Shown piece by piece: positions 1 to 6,219 of a DNA stretch of 7,654 bases. Every line of letters starts with the position of its first letter. Position 1 is the first letter of the stretch. The notes under the pieces are model-generated. The model searched no databases. It was not told the DNA's origin and worked only from the letters and a program-made list of their open reading frames with translations. The position numbers were made by a program, and so were the translations under genes. Source of the stretch: Rickettsiales bacterium (lineage in GTDB: Bacteria > Pseudomonadota > Alphaproteobacteria > Rickettsiales > UBA1997); assembly GCA_947441695.1 (NCBI GenBank), contig CANEUK010000065.1, positions 1 to 7,654 of the forward strand. Direction: 5' to 3'.

Positions 1-564
1 TTGGCTTATACTGAATATGGCGGCGATTTACTTGATATAGAAGCTCTAAAATTTGAAGGCAGCGGCAAAATTCAAATTACAGGGCAACTTGGCGACGTTA
101 TGAAAGAATCGGCGCAAGCAGCTTTGAGTTACGCGCGCTCAATTAGCAAAAAACTAAAAATCGAAGCTAAAAAATTTAATAAATACGATTTTCACATTCA
201 CGTTCCAGAAGGTGCCACTCCAAAAGACGGACCTTCGGCCGGAGTTGCATTATGTTTAACTTTGGTTTCGGTTTTAACCGATTCTCCAATTCGCAAAGAT
301 ATTGCTCTAACTGGCGAAATTACTCTAACTGGCAAAGTTTTAGAAATTGGAGGATTAAAAGAAAAACTTTTAGCTGCTTTGCGCGGAGGCATTAAAAAAG
401 TTTTAATTCCACAAGATAATCAAAAAGATTTAGTTGAAATGCCAAAAGAAGTTTTAGATAAACTCGAAATCAAGCCAATTTCTAGAGTTGAAGAAGCTTT
501 TGACGAATGTTTGATTAAGTTAAAAACTTCGGCAAAAACTGCACAAAAAAATGTCGTCAAATAA
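1..564 (+). CDS. lon: ATP-dependent protease Lon, C-terminal proteolytic domain (5' end outside window)
   Basis: Lon is a cytosolic AAA+ protease that degrades misfolded and regulatory proteins. Only the last 187 residues are visible, essentially the whole serine-lysine peptidase domain. The motif PKDGPSAG carries the catalytic Ser at visible residue 79. GGLKEK carries the catalytic Lys at residue 122, 43 residues later, the same spacing as Ser679/Lys722 of E. coli Lon. The domain opens with the usual AYTEYGGDLL stretch and includes TGEITLTGKVLEIGG. The TTG at position 1 encodes the Leu that normally precedes AYTE and is not a start; the ATPase and N-terminal domains lie to the left of the window. 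The stop overlaps the next gene by 14 nt, so lon is probably the first visible cistron of an operon running into yidC. Identification is secure. Confidence 0.97.
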   Translation: MAYTEYGGDLLDIEALKFEGSGKIQITGQLGDVMKESAQAALSYARSISKKLKIEAKKFNKYDFHIHVPEGATPKDGPSAGVALCLTLVSVLTDSPIRKDIALTGEITLTGKVLEIGGLKEKLLAALRGGIKKVLIPQDNQKDLVEMPKEVLDKLEIKPISRVEEAFDECLIKLKTSAKTAQKNVVK

Positions 565-1120
565 GCAAATTCATATTATCGCAGGACCAAACGGTGCTGG
601 CAAAAGTTCGCTTGCACGAATAACGCTTTTGCCCAATTTTTTAAGTAGTAACGAATTTATTAATGCTGACGAAATTGCCAAAATGATTTCTCCTGAAAAT
701 CCAGAAAAATCAGCGTTAGAAGCTGGCAAATTAATGTTAAAAAGAATGGAATTTCTTTTGAAAAAAGGAACCGACTTTGCCTTAGAAACAACTCTTTCGG
801 CAAGAACTTATTTAAATTTTATTCGTAGCGCGCAATCGCAAGAATATAAGGTTAATTTAATTTTTCTAAAATTAGAAAATTCTAATCTTGCCCAAGAAAG
901 AGTTCTAACCCGAGTAAGTAAGGGTGGTCACAATATTGAACCGTTGACAATTCATAGAAGGTTTCAGCGAGGCATCAATAATTTAAAAGAATATTTAGAA
1001 ATTGTTGATACGGCTACAATTTATGAATCTAGCGGCTTAGAACTGATTGAAATCGCTAAAAAAAATGAAAATAAATTAATTATCGTCAATCAAAATTTGT
1101 GGAAAATAATTTATGCGTAG
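551..1120 (+). CDS. Zeta-toxin-like P-loop kinase
   Basis: This 189-residue P-loop protein has the zeta toxin / AAA_33 layout. Walker A is GPNGAGKS at residues 12-19, followed by FINADEIAK (Asp40/Glu41), a conserved ETTLS at 79-83 and RVSKGGH near 121-127. The C-terminal part is rich in basic and polar residues (HRRFQRGINNLKEYLEI). Family members phosphorylate small metabolites; classical zeta toxins phosphorylate UDP-N-acetylglucosamine and block wall synthesis, but many chromosomal homologues have unproven substrates. The ATG lies inside the end of lon (14-nt overlap) with no clear Shine-Dalgarno, which suggests translational coupling. The stop overlaps the next ATG by 8 nt. There is no epsilon-type antitoxin gene upstream, because that position is lon. 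The kinase fold is secure; toxicity and substrate are inference. Confidence 0.88.
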   Translation: MSSNKQIHIIAGPNGAGKSSLARITLLPNFLSSNEFINADEIAKMISPENPEKSALEAGKLMLKRMEFLLKKGTDFALETTLSARTYLNFIRSAQSQEYKVNLIFLKLENSNLAQERVLTRVSKGGHNIEPLTIHRRFQRGINNLKEYLEIVDTATIYESSGLELIEIAKKNENKLIIVNQNLWKIIYA

Positions 1121-1496
1121 CGAAGAAATTCTAAAAAAAACCGCAGAAGGAATGAAAGAAGGAAATAAAATTCTAATTCAAGAATTAATTAGAGATCTCG
1201 AAGAAAAAGGAATTTCTCCTGTGATTACAATTGATGGAAAAATTCAAAAACTAAAACTGGTTCACGAAAGCGAGTTAGAAGATTTTGAAAAAGAGTTGAT
1301 AAAATTTGGTTTACAAAAATGCGACTTTTGCTTGCTTGAAGAAGACGCTAAACAAATTTCTGCAAGCGATATTTATCCAATTTATGGAAACGTGATTTTA
1401 ATCCATAAAAAATCTGCCAAAATAAGAAAATATAACAGTTCTCAATGGGTTATTGATTTTCAACAAGATATAAAAAACAACTTTTTTAGCGAATAA
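1113..1496 (+). CDS. Hypothetical protein, candidate partner of the zeta-like kinase
   Basis: I do not recognise this 127-residue protein. The first 32 residues are a charged, probably helical segment, followed by a short GISPVITIDGKIQKLKL strand-like stretch. A second charged helix spans about 52-66. A CxxC (Cys70, Cys73) and a C-terminal part rich in aromatic and basic residues ending NNFFSE follow. There is no signal peptide or membrane segment. Its ATG overlaps the stop of the zeta-like gene by 8 nt, and yidC starts 5 nt after its stop, so it is co-expressed and probably co-translated with the kinase. The helix followed by a dGKi motif resembles small proteins often found beside alphaproteobacterial zeta-like genes, which makes an antitoxin or regulator plausible. 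That role rests on position, not on a recognised domain. Confidence 0.8.
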   Translation: MRSEEILKKTAEGMKEGNKILIQELIRDLEEKGISPVITIDGKIQKLKLVHESELEDFEKELIKFGLQKCDFCLLEEDAKQISASDIYPIYGNVILIHKKSAKIRKYNSSQWVIDFQQDIKNNFFSE

Positions 1497-1501
1497 TTCA
1501 A

Positions 1502-3253
1502 ATGCAAAATAACAAAAATATCATACTTGCAACTTTTCTTTCTGCCTTGATTTTGTTGGGCTGGACTTGGTTTTTTGAAAAACCTCGCATTGAAAAACAA
1601 GAAGCGCAAAAACAATTTTTAGCAAAACAAGCTTCGTCTCAAAAATCAGAATTAAAAAACGCCCAATCTCTCAAAACAGAATTTGCAAAACCCGAAAGCG
1701 AAAAACCTTCAGAAATCGCAGTAATTTTAAAAAGTCGCGATGAACTTTTGGCTCAAAGTTCTAAAAATCGCCTGAAAATCGAAAGTGAGAATTTACACGG
1801 AAGCTTGTTTTTAAAGGGCGCGCGCTTTGATGATTTAACTTTAGCAAAATATTTTACCACCACCGAAAAAAAAGAAGAAGTAACGCTTTTTGCGCCAGCT
1901 CAAAGCAAAGAAAGATATTTTGCTGATTTTGGTTGGATTAGCTCGGAAAGTGGATTGGATTTGCCAAATCCCGAAACAATCTGGCAAAGCAATGGTGAAA
2001 AATTAACACCTCAAAATCCAATCACCCTTTCTTGGACAAATAAACAAAATGTGCAGTTTTTTATTAAGGTTTCGCTCGATGAAAACTATATGTTTGGCGT
2101 GGAACAGATGGTAAAAAACAATTCAAAAGAAGAAGTTTCTTTGGCGCCTTATGGCAGAATAAATCGTGTTTTAAATAACTCTCAAAAACCAGTTTACATT
2201 CTTCATGAAGGCGTAATTGGCGTGTTTTCAAACATTTTACACGAAGTAACTTACAAAGATCTAATCGAAGAAAAACGTCAAGATTTCAACGAACAAACTG
2301 GTGGTTGGTTTGGTATTACTGATAAATATTGGCTGTCTTCGATTTTGCCTGACAAAAACCTTAAATATAGTGCTGATTTCAACCATAATTTAGCTAACCA
2401 AAATAGCTTTTTTAATTCAGAATTTATTGGTCAAGAATTTAAAATTGCGCCTCAAGAAGAACTAAAATTTAACCACCATCTTTTTGCCGGAGCCAAAAAA
2501 GTTGGGCTTCTTGACCAATATGCCAAACAATATGACGTTAAACTTCTTGATCGAGCTATTGATTTTGGCTGGTTTTATTTTTTGACAAAGCCGTTTTTTT
2601 CAATTGTTGAATTTTTATCAAAATTTTTAGGAAATTTTGGTTTGGCAATTTTGGCAATGACGGTTTTGGTAAAACTAGCGTTGTTTCCAATGGCTAACAA
2701 ATCTTATGCGGCAATTGGAAAAATAAAAAAGTTGCAGCCCAAAATTGAAGCCTTGCGCGATCGCCTAAAAAACGATAAATTGGCAATGAATCGAGAAATG
2801 ATGGAGCTTTACAAAAGAGAAAAGATCAATCCAGCTTCGGGTTGTTTGCCAGTTTTAATTCAAATTCCAATTTTCTTTTCGCTTTACAAAGTTTTGTTTG
2901 TAACGCTCGACATGCGACACGCGCCATTTTATGGCTGGATAAATGATTTATCGGCGCCAGACCCAACTTCGATTTTTAATCTTTTTGGCTTATTACCTTT
3001 TGCCGTAAGTCCAACTTTCACAATTGGTATTTGGCCAATTTTAATGGGAATAACCATGGTTATTCAGCAAAAATTAACTCCAGCAAGTTCGGATCCTACT
3101 CAAGCCAAAATTTTAAAATTTATGCCATTTGTTTTAACTTTTGTTTTGGCAGCTTTTCCCGCTGGACTAGTTATTTATTGGACTTGGAGCAACACCCTTT
3201 CAATTTTACAACAATGGGTAATAAGCAAAAAATTAAATAAAGAAAAAAACTAA
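1502..3253 (+). CDS. yidC: Membrane protein insertase YidC (Oxa1 family)
   Basis: YidC inserts and folds inner-membrane proteins, alone or with SecYEG. This 583-residue protein has the Gram-negative layout. A first membrane segment spans residues 7-25 and is followed by a Lys/Gln/Ser-rich linker and a periplasmic beta domain to about residue 350. The conserved Oxa1 core comes next: TM2 around 379-397, LQPK at 411-414 in the cytoplasmic hairpin, GCLPVLIQIPIF from 447 (TM3), a segment around 508-524, and FPAGLVIYW from 552. Lys391 occupies the hydrophilic-groove position held by Arg366 in E. coli, as is usual in alphaproteobacteria. The C-terminal tail is short and basic. The start is 5 nt after the preceding stop, with no clear Shine-Dalgarno. 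No engB follows; a tRNA gene does. Confidence 0.97.
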   Translation: MQNNKNIILATFLSALILLGWTWFFEKPRIEKQEAQKQFLAKQASSQKSELKNAQSLKTEFAKPESEKPSEIAVILKSRDELLAQSSKNRLKIESENLHGSLFLKGARFDDLTLAKYFTTTEKKEEVTLFAPAQSKERYFADFGWISSESGLDLPNPETIWQSNGEKLTPQNPITLSWTNKQNVQFFIKVSLDENYMFGVEQMVKNNSKEEVSLAPYGRINRVLNNSQKPVYILHEGVIGVFSNILHEVTYKDLIEEKRQDFNEQTGGWFGITDKYWLSSILPDKNLKYSADFNHNLANQNSFFNSEFIGQEFKIAPQEELKFNHHLFAGAKKVGLLDQYAKQYDVKLLDRAIDFGWFYFLTKPFFSIVEFLSKFLGNFGLAILAMTVLVKLALFPMANKSYAAIGKIKKLQPKIEALRDRLKNDKLAMNREMMELYKREKINPASGCLPVLIQIPIFFSLYKVLFVTLDMRHAPFYGWINDLSAPDPTSIFNLFGLLPFAVSPTFTIGIWPILMGITMVIQQKLTPASSDPTQAKILKFMPFVLTFVLAAFPAGLVIYWTWSNTLSILQQWVISKKLNKEKN

Positions 3254-3376
3254 AAACTTATCGAAAAATATTTTGAGCGCAAAAAGGCGTTCTCGGGCAA
3301 TTGTTTTTAAAAGTAGAATTTTACACTTAATTGCTAGAGCCTGTCTTTAAATTTATTTCAGTGAATTTTACCAAAA

Positions 3377-3466
3377 GGAAGAGTGGCCGAGTGGCTGAAG
3401 GCGCACGCTTGGAAAGCGTGTTATGGGTAAAACTATACAAGGGTTCGAATCCCTTCTCTTCCGCCA
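3377..3466 (+). tRNA. tRNA-Ser (anticodon GGA)
   Basis: The gene folds as a complete class II tRNA. Acceptor strand GGAAGAG (3377-3383) pairs with CTCTTCC (3456-3462). Anticodon stem CACGC/GCGTG (3404-3408/3416-3420) encloses loop TTGGAAA, with anticodon GGA at 3411-3413. The variable arm (about 3422-3438) can form a short stem TATGG/CTATA with one G-U pair, as expected for serine tRNAs. T arm AAGGG-TTCGAAT-CCCTT lies at 3439-3455. Discriminator G3463 and an encoded CCA (3464-3466) finish it. It reads UCC and UCU codons. It lies 123 nt after yidC on the same strand; I see no clear promoter or T-tract terminator. Confidence 0.97.
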
Positions 3467-3901
3467 TCTAAAAATTGCTTTGCAAACTGATATCTTGGGG
3501 GGTTTTCTCTGATAATTTTCTACAAATCTGCTTCAAACTCAAATTTTACAACTTTCAGTGAAAAGTATTTGAATTTTTCACTCTCGCTTATCTTCTTAAA
3601 CACTTGTCGCATTTATTTTTTTTAAAATTTTTGGCTCAAAAAAACTAAGACAGACAAAGGATTTGCTACTATATTTTCTGACGATTGGAAGTCTTGCGAA
3701 GTCTGCGTAATTTCTATACCAAAACTAAATTGAAGATACCGATTTTTCTTAAAACCAAAAATCTGTTGCAGATGTTTGCGATACAAAGCGCAACTCACCT
3801 GAAAAAAATAACTTTGCGAGCATTCGTTCATTGGCGAGTAGCAATTCAAAGTTTGTCAAATTCGACTACAAGCAGAATTTGATTTGGCATAGATGAAGAA
3901 G
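3467..3901. other. Intergenic stretch without a convincing gene
   Basis: Between tRNA-Ser and the tRNA-Thr fragment neither strand holds a reading frame with recognisable protein character. The longest frames (65 and 75 codons, antisense to one another over 3685-3849) have no motif and no ribosome site. The stretch is AT-rich with homopolymer runs near 3614-3645 and a hairpin at 3557-3582. It looks like decayed DNA, but I cannot name an ancestor. Confidence 0.6.
3557..3582. repeat. Inverted repeat / hairpin downstream of tRNA-Ser
   Basis: Arms AGTGAAAAGT (3557-3566) and ATTTTTCACT (3573-3582) pair over 10 bp with one G-U, leaving a 6-nt loop. No T-run follows on either strand, so it is not a canonical terminator. 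It could still mark or protect the 3' end of the tRNA-Ser transcript. Confidence 0.45.
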
Positions 3902-3949
3902 TGATGCCGAATGTCGGATTTGAACTGACGACTTACTGTTTTACAAGTC
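3902..3949 (-). pseudogene. 3' half of a tRNA-Thr(UGU)-like gene, possible attachment-site scar
   Basis: On the minus strand the sequence runs GACTTGTAA, then AACAGTAAGTC, then a T arm GTCAG-TTCAAAT-CCGAC (3913-3929). It ends in an acceptor-like ATTCGGC (3906-3912), base A and TCA (3902-3904). This matches the 3' half of bacterial tRNA-Thr with anticodon TGT, from the anticodon loop to the 3' end. One T-stem pair is mismatched (A/C), the end is TCA rather than CCA, and no D arm, matching 5' acceptor strand (GCCGAAT) or 5' anticodon stem lies upstream, so it is not a functional tRNA. Tyrosine recombinases commonly integrate into exactly this half, leaving such a fragment at the far end of the element. 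In this orientation the element would lie at higher coordinates, where fic and XRE are. Confidence 0.6.
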
Positions 3950-4101
3950 CTAATTTTCAAACAAAGGCAACGCCTCAAAAATAATGGCAACAATGAAATC
4001 AAGGCTTTTGATGATTTTATTTGTTGGGGTTGATTTTGGTTTTTTGCTAAAATTTGTGGGGTAAGTGTCCCGCTAGTGTTCTACAAAATTCACTCTTTTT
4101 C

Positions 4102-5241
4102 TTACGACTTAGAATTATCGCTTTCAGAAATAATTTTCATCAAACGATGATTTATGTAGTAATACTCCGTACCAACTTTAATTGGGCGCAAAATATTAGT
4201 TTTAGCAAGTTTTTGAAGATACGCTGACGCCGTCTGTCTTTTAGCAATTCCATTTTGCTCCAAAGCCTTAATTTTAACATAAGGATGGCTAAAAATTAAC
4301 TCGACCAAATCTCTGTTATAAGAATCTTTCAATGTGTCCTTTATCAAAGGAATAAGCTCTTCTTTCAGCTTTTGAATTTCGTAAATTTTTTTCAATGTCA
4401 GGGCTGAAGTCTCTGAAATAGCAGAAAGTATGTATAGGATCCACTCCTGCCAATTTTGCTTTTCTGTCACCTCGCGAAGTAATCGGTAGTATTCATTTTT
4501 GTGCTTGATGATAAAAGAGCTTAAAAACAACACTGGAATCGTGAGCAAGCCTTTGTGAACCAAGAATAATACATTTAAAATTCTGCCAGTTCTGCCGTTA
4601 CCATCTTCAAAGGGGTGAATGGCTTCAAATTGATAATGTGCCAAAGCCATTTTTATTAGTGGGTCGATGTCATCTTGGTCGTCATTAATAAACTTTTCTA
4701 ATGCGGATAGTTTGTCGCGAATCAGTATTTCACCTTCTGGCGGGGTATAGATAACTTCCCCTGTAATTGGATTAGCTAATTTTGTACCAGTGATTTTTCT
4801 GATTGATGCAGATGTATTTTTTAACTTCTGCATTATTGATATCATTGTATTGGTGGTCATGCCACGACTCTGTATTAATTCCAATCCAGCATACAAAGCT
4901 TCTCGATACAATAACACTTCTCTGGTATTTGAAGATAGAGCTGAAACGCTATCAATAGAAGCTGCCGCCCTGTACAATTCGTCTTGCGTTGTGACAATGT
5001 TTTCAATTTCAGAACTGTCCTTACTTTCTTGAAGAACAATTGTATTAATTAGAAGCTGGGGATTGGGGAGTGTTTGGCAATATCCTTTTAACTCCGCGAG
5101 TAAGCGATTGGCTTTAATACTAGCCTTGAGCAATTCTGGATTCTCGAGGTCGGTTAATTTTGGATTATTAGGGTCGCTTTTCGGTGGTAAGTCTTGCAAA
5201 GCGTTGTTAGGACTGGCTCGATGAATCATATGTTTATACAA
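4102..5241 (-). CDS. Fic family protein (class II, with C-terminal winged helix)
   Basis: Fic proteins usually transfer AMP from ATP to hydroxyl side chains of target proteins. The active-site motif HPFEDGNGRTGR is intact at residues 209-220 with catalytic His209. The N-terminal Fic_N region contains SSEIEN (76-81), matching the inhibitory (S/T)xxxE(G/N) helix, so this is a self-inhibited class II enzyme with Glu80 as the predicted blocking residue. A flap-like ITGEVIYTPPEG precedes the core at about 159-170. The last ~70 residues (310-379) look like a winged helix, with RQTASAYLQKLAKTNIL as the likely recognition part and a Tyr-rich wing. The listed start is TTG; an in-frame ATG at 5229 is equally possible and neither has a clear Shine-Dalgarno. 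No toxin partner (FicA-like) is adjacent. The target is unknown. Confidence 0.93.
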   Translation of the reverse strand: MYKHMIHRASPNNALQDLPPKSDPNNPKLTDLENPELLKASIKANRLLAELKGYCQTLPNPQLLINTIVLQESKDSSEIENIVTTQDELYRAAASIDSVSALSSNTREVLLYREALYAGLELIQSRGMTTNTMISIMQKLKNTSASIRKITGTKLANPITGEVIYTPPEGEILIRDKLSALEKFINDDQDDIDPLIKMALAHYQFEAIHPFEDGNGRTGRILNVLFLVHKGLLTIPVLFLSSFIIKHKNEYYRLLREVTEKQNWQEWILYILSAISETSALTLKKIYEIQKLKEELIPLIKDTLKDSYNRDLVELIFSHPYVKIKALEQNGIAKRQTASAYLQKLAKTNILRPIKVGTEYYYINHRLMKIISESDNSKS

Positions 5242-5254
5242 TAAGCAGATGTGG

Positions 5255-5290
5255 TTTATATGTCGAAAAATGTCACTTAAATCGACATAT
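5255..5290 (-). promoter_or_regulatory. Candidate operator/promoter of fic: 9-bp inverted repeat
   Basis: ATATGTCGA (5258-5266) and TCGACATAT (5282-5290) form a perfect 9-bp inverted repeat with a 15-nt spacer. The spacer carries a further TGTC-like half site (ATGTCAC, 5270-5276). A minus-strand TATAAA hexamer (5260-5255) overlaps the gene-proximal arm and could be the -10 element, placing transcription start close to the ATG at 5229. Binding by the Fic winged helix or by the XRE protein is inference. Confidence 0.5.
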
Positions 5291-5324
5291 CACTAAAAAC
5301 ATGTTTAAAACTCAAGGTAAAAAG

Positions 5325-5462
5325 TCATTTGTTTTGAGTTGCCAGCTTAACCCCAAGCCACGCTTCATCGTTAATAAATTTTATTCCCACTTCCTCTAAA
5401 TTGTTGTTGCTCATTTGGCTTTCAATTGATTTGCGAGCGTTAAATAACTTATCAGATTTTGT
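5325..5462 (-). pseudogene. C-terminal remnant of a second XRE-type regulator
   Basis: The minus strand is open for 45 codons after a TAG at 5463-5465 and ends at TGA (5325-5327); an ATG at 5414 would give a 29-residue peptide. It contains GIKFINDEAWLGVKL, identical to the C-terminal part of the XRE regulator encoded at 5929-6189, then diverges (ATQNK against SIKK). Upstream residues such as NLFE-like and ARKSIES text do not give a full helix-turn-helix, so the DNA-binding part is missing. Its first codons overlap the 3' end of the lipoprotein gene in another frame. The six base differences between the two 45-nt blocks are all synonymous, so both copies were once under protein-level selection. 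A functional mini-protein is possible but unlikely. Confidence 0.65.
5343..5387. repeat. Direct repeat copy A (XRE C-terminal block)
   Basis: This 45-nt block matches 5944-5988 at 39 of 45 positions. Both blocks encode the same 15 residues on the minus strand, and the copies lie 601 nt apart on either side of the lipoprotein gene. Confidence 0.85.
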
Positions 5463-5910
5463 CTAAAAGTTCCTTTTTCTTAGACCTATACTCCTCATTT
5501 GAGATAAGGTTCTTTTTATTTAGGTTTTGCAGCAGGATGATTTTATCAGCAACAGAACTTTCTGACATTTTATTTCCTCCAATCATATTCACGGCACCAC
5601 CACTACTCATATCAAAAAAGACATCTATGATTTGGTCACAAGATGCAGTTACAACTTTTGATTGCCTAAATCCATTATTTGGCTCCAGTGGAAACGCCTC
5701 AAGCCTATTATCGGCTCCACTAGTACATAAATCTTTCACTAGAGGGTCATGATAAAAGTGACCTCCAGTTTGACACGGCGTTGATTCACAGGCGCCAACC
5801 CCATTTTTTTCTATTCTAGCTGGAGCATTTGAAGTAATTTTTAGAATTGGACCATGCTGACATGCCGCCAGCAATAGTAGCATTAGAACTGATGACATGA
5901 AATTTAACAT
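5452..5910 (-). CDS. SHOCT-domain lipoprotein
   Basis: This 152-residue protein starts with a lipoprotein signal peptide whose lipobox LAAC places the lipidated Cys at residue 17. It is therefore expected to be exported and membrane-anchored on the periplasmic side. Mature residues 23-46 (ITSNAPARIEKNGVGACEST) resemble a PEGA-like surface motif. Four further cysteines (41, 46, 62, 91) could form two disulfides. Residues about 122-151 (ADKIILLQNLNKKNLISNEE, then YRSKKKELL) match the SHOCT short C-terminal domain, usually an oligomerisation tail. A good Shine-Dalgarno GAGGG (5917-5921) lies 6-7 nt before the ATG, and the XRE stop is only 18 nt upstream, so the two genes are probably one transcript. 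Specific function unknown. The SHOCT assignment is good; the PEGA one is tentative. Confidence 0.85.
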   Translation of the reverse strand: MLNFMSSVLMLLLLAACQHGPILKITSNAPARIEKNGVGACESTPCQTGGHFYHDPLVKDLCTSGADNRLEAFPLEPNNGFRQSKVVTASCDQIIDVFFDMSSGGAVNMIGGNKMSESSVADKIILLQNLNKKNLISNEEYRSKKKELLDKI

Positions 5911-5928
5911 ACCAATCCCTCAAATAGA

Positions 5929-6189
5929 TTATTTTTTGATTGATAACTTAACCCCAAGCCAAGCCTCATCATTAATAAATTTTATCCCTGCATCATCAAA
6001 AGCTTTTCTAATATCTCGCAGCGTTCTAACCGCTGGCTCTCTTGCTCCTCTTTCAAAATCTGCGATGGTTGATTCGCCAATTGAAGACTTCTCGCTCAAA
6101 TCGCTTTGTTTCCATCCAAGCAAGTCTCTGGCGGCTTTGCATTGGTTTGGCTGAATGGGTTGAGCGTTTTTTGATTTGACGATTGACAT
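5929..6189 (-). CDS. XRE/Cro-type helix-turn-helix transcriptional regulator
   Basis: This 86-residue single-domain DNA-binding protein has the HTH_3 pattern. CKAARDLLGWKQSDLSEKS (17-35) forms the first helices, followed by the recognition part IGESTIADFERGAREP (37-52). A helix RTLRDIRKAFDDAGIKFI (55-72) and a tail WLGVKLSIKK complete it. This variant, with AGI.FI...GVKL at the end, is common in alphaproteobacteria, where it often regulates its own operon or a mobile region. The ATG at 6189 is preceded by a perfect inverted repeat at 6203-6219 but by no clear Shine-Dalgarno. The lipoprotein gene follows after 18 nt. Part of its C-terminus is duplicated 601 nt downstream. DNA targets are inferred to include its own promoter. 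Confidence 0.93.
   Translation of the reverse strand: MSIVKSKNAQPIQPNQCKAARDLLGWKQSDLSEKSSIGESTIADFERGAREPAVRTLRDIRKAFDDAGIKFINDEAWLGVKLSIKK
5944..5988. repeat. Direct repeat copy B (inside the XRE gene)
   Basis: This is the intact-gene partner of the 45-nt block at 5343-5387. It encodes GIKFINDEAWLGVKL with five codons changed synonymously (six bases). Confidence 0.85.
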
Positions 6190-6202
6190 GCTAGCTTTAT
6201 CT

Positions 6203-6219
6203 ATTAAATCATATTTAAT
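6203..6219 (-). promoter_or_regulatory. Candidate XRE autoregulatory operator
   Basis: A perfect inverted repeat, ATTAAAT (6203-6209) and ATTTAAT (6213-6219) with a 3-nt spacer, begins 13 nt before the XRE start. The minus strand through its centre reads TATGAT, a good -10 match, so a bound repressor would cover the promoter. I see no good -35, and the leader would be very short. Autorepression is typical of this family but is inferred here. Confidence 0.5.

Noticed and set aside
1..3. TTG as the start codon of the first gene
   Set aside because: The frame begins inside the Lon peptidase domain, and the Leu is a normal internal residue.
2671..2673. Lys391 in YidC as loss of the key groove arginine
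   Set aside because: Lysine at this position is common in alphaproteobacterial YidC and keeps the positive charge.
3557..3582. Rho-independent terminator of tRNA-Ser
   Set aside because: The stem is good, but no T-run follows on either strand.
3622..3882. Two overlapping small frames on opposite strands (75 and 65 codons)
   Set aside because: Neither has recognisable motifs, a ribosome site or protein-like composition; they are shadows of each other.
3902..3949. Intact tRNA or permuted tmRNA piece
   Set aside because: No matching 5' acceptor strand, D arm or tag sequence was found nearby; only the 3' half is present.
4790..5032. Plus-strand 80-codon frame
   Set aside because: It lies wholly antisense inside the clear fic gene.
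5459..6154. Plus-strand frames of 97 and 85 codons
   Set aside because: They are antisense to the lipoprotein and XRE genes, which have signal peptide, lipobox and HTH motifs.
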